Origin: Streptomyces malaysiensis subsp. samsunensis
Lineage (GTDB): Bacteria; Actinomycetota; Actinomycetes; Streptomycetales; Streptomycetaceae
Length of the DNA stretch: 64,000 nucleotides
NCBI RefSeq assembly: GCF_024519315.1
Contig: NZ_JANIIC010000051.1
Coordinates: forward strand, 1-64,000
Reading direction: 5' to 3'
Shown: positions 60,897-64,000 of the stretch, in pieces
Layout of the letters: every line of letters begins with the position of its first letter
Position numbering within the stretch: the first letter of the stretch is position 1
The notes under the pieces: generated by a model
What the model was told of the DNA's origin: nothing
The model's database searches: none
The model's input: only the letters and a program-made list of their open reading frames with translations
Position numbers and translations under genes: made by a program

Positions 60897-62750
60897 ATGT
60901 CACAGCCGCCTCCGCCGCCCAACCAGCCGCCGCAGGGTGGCTTCGGCGCGCCGCAGGATCCTGGTTACGGCTATCCGCAGCAGCCGCCCACGCCGCCTCC
61001 GGGCCAGCAGGGTTACGGCTATCCGCAGGCCCCCGGCCAGCCGCCGCAGGCTCCCGGCCAGCCGCCGCAGACCCCGCCTCCGCCGCCGTCGGCACCGCCG
61101 GCGCCGCCGCAGACGCCCCCGCAGGGCGCCGGCGGCTACGGCTACCCGGGGCAGCCGGCGTACGGCCAGCCGCCCCAGGGCGGCGCGTCGTCGCCGTACG
61201 CATCCGGCCAGCAGCCTTACGGGCAGCCGCAGTACGGCCAGCAGCCTTACGGACAGCCGCAATTCGGCCAGCCGCCGCAGGCCCAGTACCCCGGCGCTCC
61301 CGGCCCCGGCGGCCCCGGCGGCTCCGGCCAGTCCAAGCAGCGCATGGCGATCATCGTCAGCGTCGTGGTCGCGGTCGCCCTGATCATCGGCGGTGGCATC
61401 TGGTTCGCCACCCAGGAGGACGACGGCGGCGGCAGCGAGGCCAAGGGCAAGGACAAGCAGTCCAGCCAGGGCGGTTCGAAGGGTTCCTCGGGCGACGGGG
61501 ACAAGCCCGCCGAGGCCGTCGACGCCAAGCTGCTCAACAAGGTCCCGATGCCCAAGGTCTCCGACCAGGTCACCGTCGAGGGCATGTGGGTCACCGACGA
61601 CGCCTTCGTGAAGGCCGGTGTCTACAAGATCGTCGGCTATCCGCTGAGCGGCGGCGCCGCGAAGTGGACGATCCCGCTGGACGGCGCGGTCTGCTGGTCC
61701 TCGGACCACCTCACCAAGGACGGGCTGACCACGGTCCTCTACCAGGAGGCCAAGCCGTCGGCCGCCGACAAGTACCCCAGCTGCACCGAGGTCGGGCTGC
61801 TCGACCTGAAGAACGGCAAGATGCTGTGGCACCGGAACGTCAAGGAGGGTGACTCGAAGATCTCCTTCGACGAGGTCACCATCGGCGGCGGCACGGTGGC
61901 CGCGGGCGGCACCAGCGGCGGCGCCGCCTGGTCCAGCTCGGGCCAGGCGCTGTGGAAGCCCAAGTCGGGCGAGCAGTGCTCGGACGACGGCTACGCGGGC
62001 GGCGAGGACAAGCTGGTCGCGGTGCGCCGCTGCGGCGACTACGACAACCCGCAGATCCAGGTCCAGACGCTGAACCCGAAGACGGGCGCGGTGAAGTCGG
62101 CCTACAAGGTCTCGCAGGGCATCGACTACGTCCATGTCGCCTCCACCGACCCGCTGGTGATCGGCCTGGACGCCGGTGACTCGACCGGCTCGGCGGTCTC
62201 GGACTTCCTGTCCATCGACGACAGCGCCAAGACCGGCAAGGTGCTCGGCAAGATCGGTACCGAGAACGGCAAGTACGACGCCAAGTGCGAGTCGACCAAC
62301 GTCGAGGGCTGCCGGAAGATCGCCGTCTCCAAGTCGGCCAAGACCCTCTTCCTCGGCTCCGAGGACCGCACCGACTCCAGCGCCGCGACGGCCAACGAGG
62401 TCGTGGCCTTCAGCCTGGAGAACGGCAAGCCGATCGGGAAGACCGACGGGGTCAAGGGCGCCGCGCTCACCCCGCTCGGGCTCGACGCGGACGGCTCCGT
62501 CCTCGCCTACCAGGAGAGCACCTGGGAGGCAGGCGGCGCGGTCTGGCGGATCGACCCCAAGTCGTACGCCAAGACCAAGCTGCTCCAGAACCCCGTCACC
62601 AGCCATGAGCTGGAGTCGAAGTTCAGCCCCAGCTACTCGGAGATCATCTACTCCGCGGAGCACCTCTACCTGAGCGACGTCTACGCCAGCAAGCCCTCGG
62701 GCACCTACGACCGGGACGACCCGCTGGCGCTCGTCTTCGGCGCGAGCTGA
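60897..62750 (+). CDS. Membrane-anchored PQQ-type beta-propeller protein with Pro/Gln-rich N-terminus
   Basis: 617 residues. Residues 1-150 are a disordered Pro/Gln/Gly/Tyr region with repeats such as YGQPQYGQQPYGQP, on the cytosolic side. One helix follows (about 157-175, MAIIVSVVVAVALIIGGGIW), then a Lys/Ser/Gly linker and a large extracytoplasmic domain of beta-propeller repeats (LLDLKNGKMLWHRNVK). Six or so Cys in the outer part (for example CRRCGDYD-type spacing) may form disulfides. Such proteins are common in Streptomyces; the role is unknown. GAAGGA precedes the ATG by 6 nt. Confidence 0.85.
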   Translation: MSQPPPPPNQPPQGGFGAPQDPGYGYPQQPPTPPPGQQGYGYPQAPGQPPQAPGQPPQTPPPPPSAPPAPPQTPPQGAGGYGYPGQPAYGQPPQGGASSPYASGQQPYGQPQYGQQPYGQPQFGQPPQAQYPGAPGPGGPGGSGQSKQRMAIIVSVVVAVALIIGGGIWFATQEDDGGGSEAKGKDKQSSQGGSKGSSGDGDKPAEAVDAKLLNKVPMPKVSDQVTVEGMWVTDDAFVKAGVYKIVGYPLSGGAAKWTIPLDGAVCWSSDHLTKDGLTTVLYQEAKPSAADKYPSCTEVGLLDLKNGKMLWHRNVKEGDSKISFDEVTIGGGTVAAGGTSGGAAWSSSGQALWKPKSGEQCSDDGYAGGEDKLVAVRRCGDYDNPQIQVQTLNPKTGAVKSAYKVSQGIDYVHVASTDPLVIGLDAGDSTGSAVSDFLSIDDSAKTGKVLGKIGTENGKYDAKCESTNVEGCRKIAVSKSAKTLFLGSEDRTDSSAATANEVVAFSLENGKPIGKTDGVKGAALTPLGLDADGSVLAYQESTWEAGGAVWRIDPKSYAKTKLLQNPVTSHELESKFSPSYSEIIYSAEHLYLSDVYASKPSGTYDRDDPLALVFGAS

Positions 62751-62776
62751 CCCTCGGCGTCCGCCGAACCAGCCCA

Positions 62777-62817
62777 CGGCGGCCCCGCCCGTACCCACCG
62801 TACGGGCGGGGCCGCCG
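62777..62817 (+). terminator. Strong hairpin terminator
   Basis: Perfect 18-bp arms (62777-62794, 62800-62817) with a 5-nt loop, 26 bp after the beta-propeller stop, followed by CTTTG. Confidence 0.9.
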
Positions 62818-63013
62818 CTTTGCGCGCCGGCGGAGCGCCGGGGTGCGCGCCCCCGCGGAACCCGGCCGCAGCGATCCGATTGGGGCGTCAACCAGACGTC
62901 AAGTAGGCACGAATGGCCGGGATTTCGGCATTCCGAGGGGCTTCTCCCCGGTAAGGGGCGCGCAACGTCGAACAAGCGTGTAGCTTTCCCCCCTGAGCGA
63001 ATGGGGGGAGCTC

Positions 63014-63745
63014 ATGGGCGTGCGACTCATGGTGGTCGACGATCACCGTCTGCTCGCGGAGGCGCTCGCCTCGGCGCTGAAGCTGCGCGGGCACCGGGTG
63101 CTCGCCGCGGCGGCGCCGAGCGCGGGCGCGGCGGACCTGGTGGTGAGCCGGGCGCCGGAGGTGTGCCTGCTGGGCACGGCGGCACCCGCCGAACCGGGGG
63201 TGTTCGACCCGGTGATGCGGATCAAGAAGGAGCGGCCGCAGGTCGCGGTGGTGGTGCTCGGCCCGGTGCCGAGCCCGCGCGGCATAGCCGCCGCCTTCGC
63301 CGCCGGGGCCTCCGGCTATGTGCGCCACGACGAGCGGATCGAGGGTGTCGAACGCGCCATGATGAAGGCGCGGGCGGGCGAGGCGGCCGTGGCGCCGCAG
63401 CTGCTCCAGGGGGCGTTCGCGGAGCTGCTCAACCCCGCGGCCCAGCCCGACGACGAGGGTGCCCGGCTGCTGCGCATGCTGACCCCGCGCGAGGTGGAGG
63501 TGCTGGTGCGGGTCGCCGAGGGCGAGGACACCCGGCTGATCGCGGCGGGCATGGGGATCGCCCCCAGTACGGCCCGCACCCATGTGCAGCGGGTGCTGAT
63601 GAAGCTCGGGGTGGGCTCGCGGCTGGAGGCGGCGGCCCTGGCCGCGCGCACCGGGCTGCTGGACCGCGCCGCGTCCCGCCGTACGACCGAGGAGCCCCCG
63701 CCCCGGCCGCCCGCGTCGCCCCGGCCGCCCGCGTCGGCGCCGTAG
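63014..63745 (+). CDS. LuxR-family regulator with degenerate receiver domain
   Basis: 243 residues. The N-terminal part is a receiver fold (MVVDDHRLLAEALASALKLR, with the acidic pair Asp9-Asp10). The C-terminal part is a LuxR/NarL DNA-binding domain (LTPREVEVLVRVAEGEDTRL and STARTHVQRVLMKLGVGSRL). The phospho-acceptor Asp is replaced by Gly54 (PEVCLLG), the Thr/Ser switch by Gly83, and the conserved Lys by His105 (GYVRHD). It therefore cannot be phosphorylated in the usual way and should work as an atypical regulator. The tail is Pro/Arg/Ser-rich. No histidine kinase gene is adjacent. GGGGGAG precedes the ATG. Confidence 0.9.
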   Translation: MGVRLMVVDDHRLLAEALASALKLRGHRVLAAAAPSAGAADLVVSRAPEVCLLGTAAPAEPGVFDPVMRIKKERPQVAVVVLGPVPSPRGIAAAFAAGASGYVRHDERIEGVERAMMKARAGEAAVAPQLLQGAFAELLNPAAQPDDEGARLLRMLTPREVEVLVRVAEGEDTRLIAAGMGIAPSTARTHVQRVLMKLGVGSRLEAAALAARTGLLDRAASRRTTEEPPPRPPASPRPPASAP

Positions 63746-63811
63746 CGCGCGCTGCCGCCGTAGCCCGTACCGGCGCCGCCAGCCGTACCGGCGGGGTGGC
63801 CCGTGCGCCGC

Positions 63812-64000
63812 TCAGCCCTCCCCGGTCCCGGTGCCGCTCCCGGTGCCGGTGCCGGTTCCGGCTCCCGGCCCGTTCCCGGGCCGGGAGGGCTCCGGCTTGG
63901 GCACGGCCCCGGGGGCGGACAGTGGCCTGAGCTTCATCCAGAGCAGGAAGAGCAGGCCGACCGCGAGCACGCACCATCCGGTCCAGAGGTTGATGTTGAT
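63812..64000 (-). CDS. Membrane protein, C-terminal end (partial)
   Basis: 62 codons at the right edge, read on the minus strand. The fragment has one helix (GWCVLAVGLLFLLWMKLRPL) and then a Gly/Thr/Pro/Ser-rich tail with a GTGTGTGSGTGTG-like repeat. The rest of the gene lies outside the window. The family cannot be assigned. Confidence 0.6.
   Translation of the reverse strand: MNINLWTGWCVLAVGLLFLLWMKLRPLSAPGAVPKPEPSRPGNGPGAGTGTGTGSGTGTGEG

Overview
The window looks like a chromosomal segment of a Streptomyces or close relative. It has very high G+C with G/C-ended codons, many GTG starts and frequent leaderless starts. It also carries typical streptomycete genes: the divisome protein SepX/GlpR, a tricorn protease, an Rpf muralytic enzyme and a protein O-mannosyltransferase. 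No phage, IS element, CRISPR array or rRNA was seen. There is one tRNA, Ala-CGC. Two ends are cut: the tail of fruK at the left and the C-terminus of an unidentified membrane protein at the right.

Layout. 0-2.3 kb holds the fructose PTS (fruK end, fruA). 2.3-10 kb is mostly minus strand: a flavoprotein, an S58 peptidase, mscL, a SAF-domain protein, an MTA/purine nucleoside phosphorylase, a zinc-ribbon FmdB/Ruc-like protein behind a CIRCE operator, and a cation/proton antiporter. 10-19.3 kb holds a penicillin-acylase-like enzyme and then a conserved core: 5-FTHF cyclo-ligase divergent from galU-moeA-moaC-mog-rimJ, then sepX and tRNA-Ala. 19.3-46.8 kb is more variable: dps, a lipoprotein serine protease, xthA, a MerR-controlled monooxygenase/hydrolase/SDR operon that resembles the mycobacterial mymA operon, tricorn protease, TetR+MMPL exporter, TetR+hydrolase, an ECF nickel/cobalt transporter (cbiMN-Q-O) with a candidate Nur box, and the decayed remnant of an EACC1-caspase conflict system. 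47-64 kb returns to core genes: a lipoprotein PBP, pmt, rsmI, tatD, rpf, ksgA, ispE, an Uup-like ABC-F protein, a beta-propeller membrane protein and an atypical LuxR-type regulator.

The core genes mscL, ruc, FTHF ligase, galU, moeA, rimJ, glpR, pmt, rsmI, tatD, rpfB, ksgA and ispE follow the order known from Mycobacterium tuberculosis (about Rv0985c-Rv1011). The 19.3-46.8 kb part therefore reads as a large streptomycete-specific insertion into an old actinobacterial block.

The points most worth a second look are: the CIRCE-controlled Ruc-like protein with a huge serine tail; the EACC1 gene followed by a caspase start fused to the end of a solute-binding protein; a 0.97-kb non-coding element with 48-bp inverted ends between ksgA and ispE; a 36-bp repeat array that seems to have grown out of the ispE 3' end; a hairpin covering the antiporter ribosome-binding site; and at least ten genes with a -10 box set 6-7 nt before the start codon, implying leaderless mRNAs.
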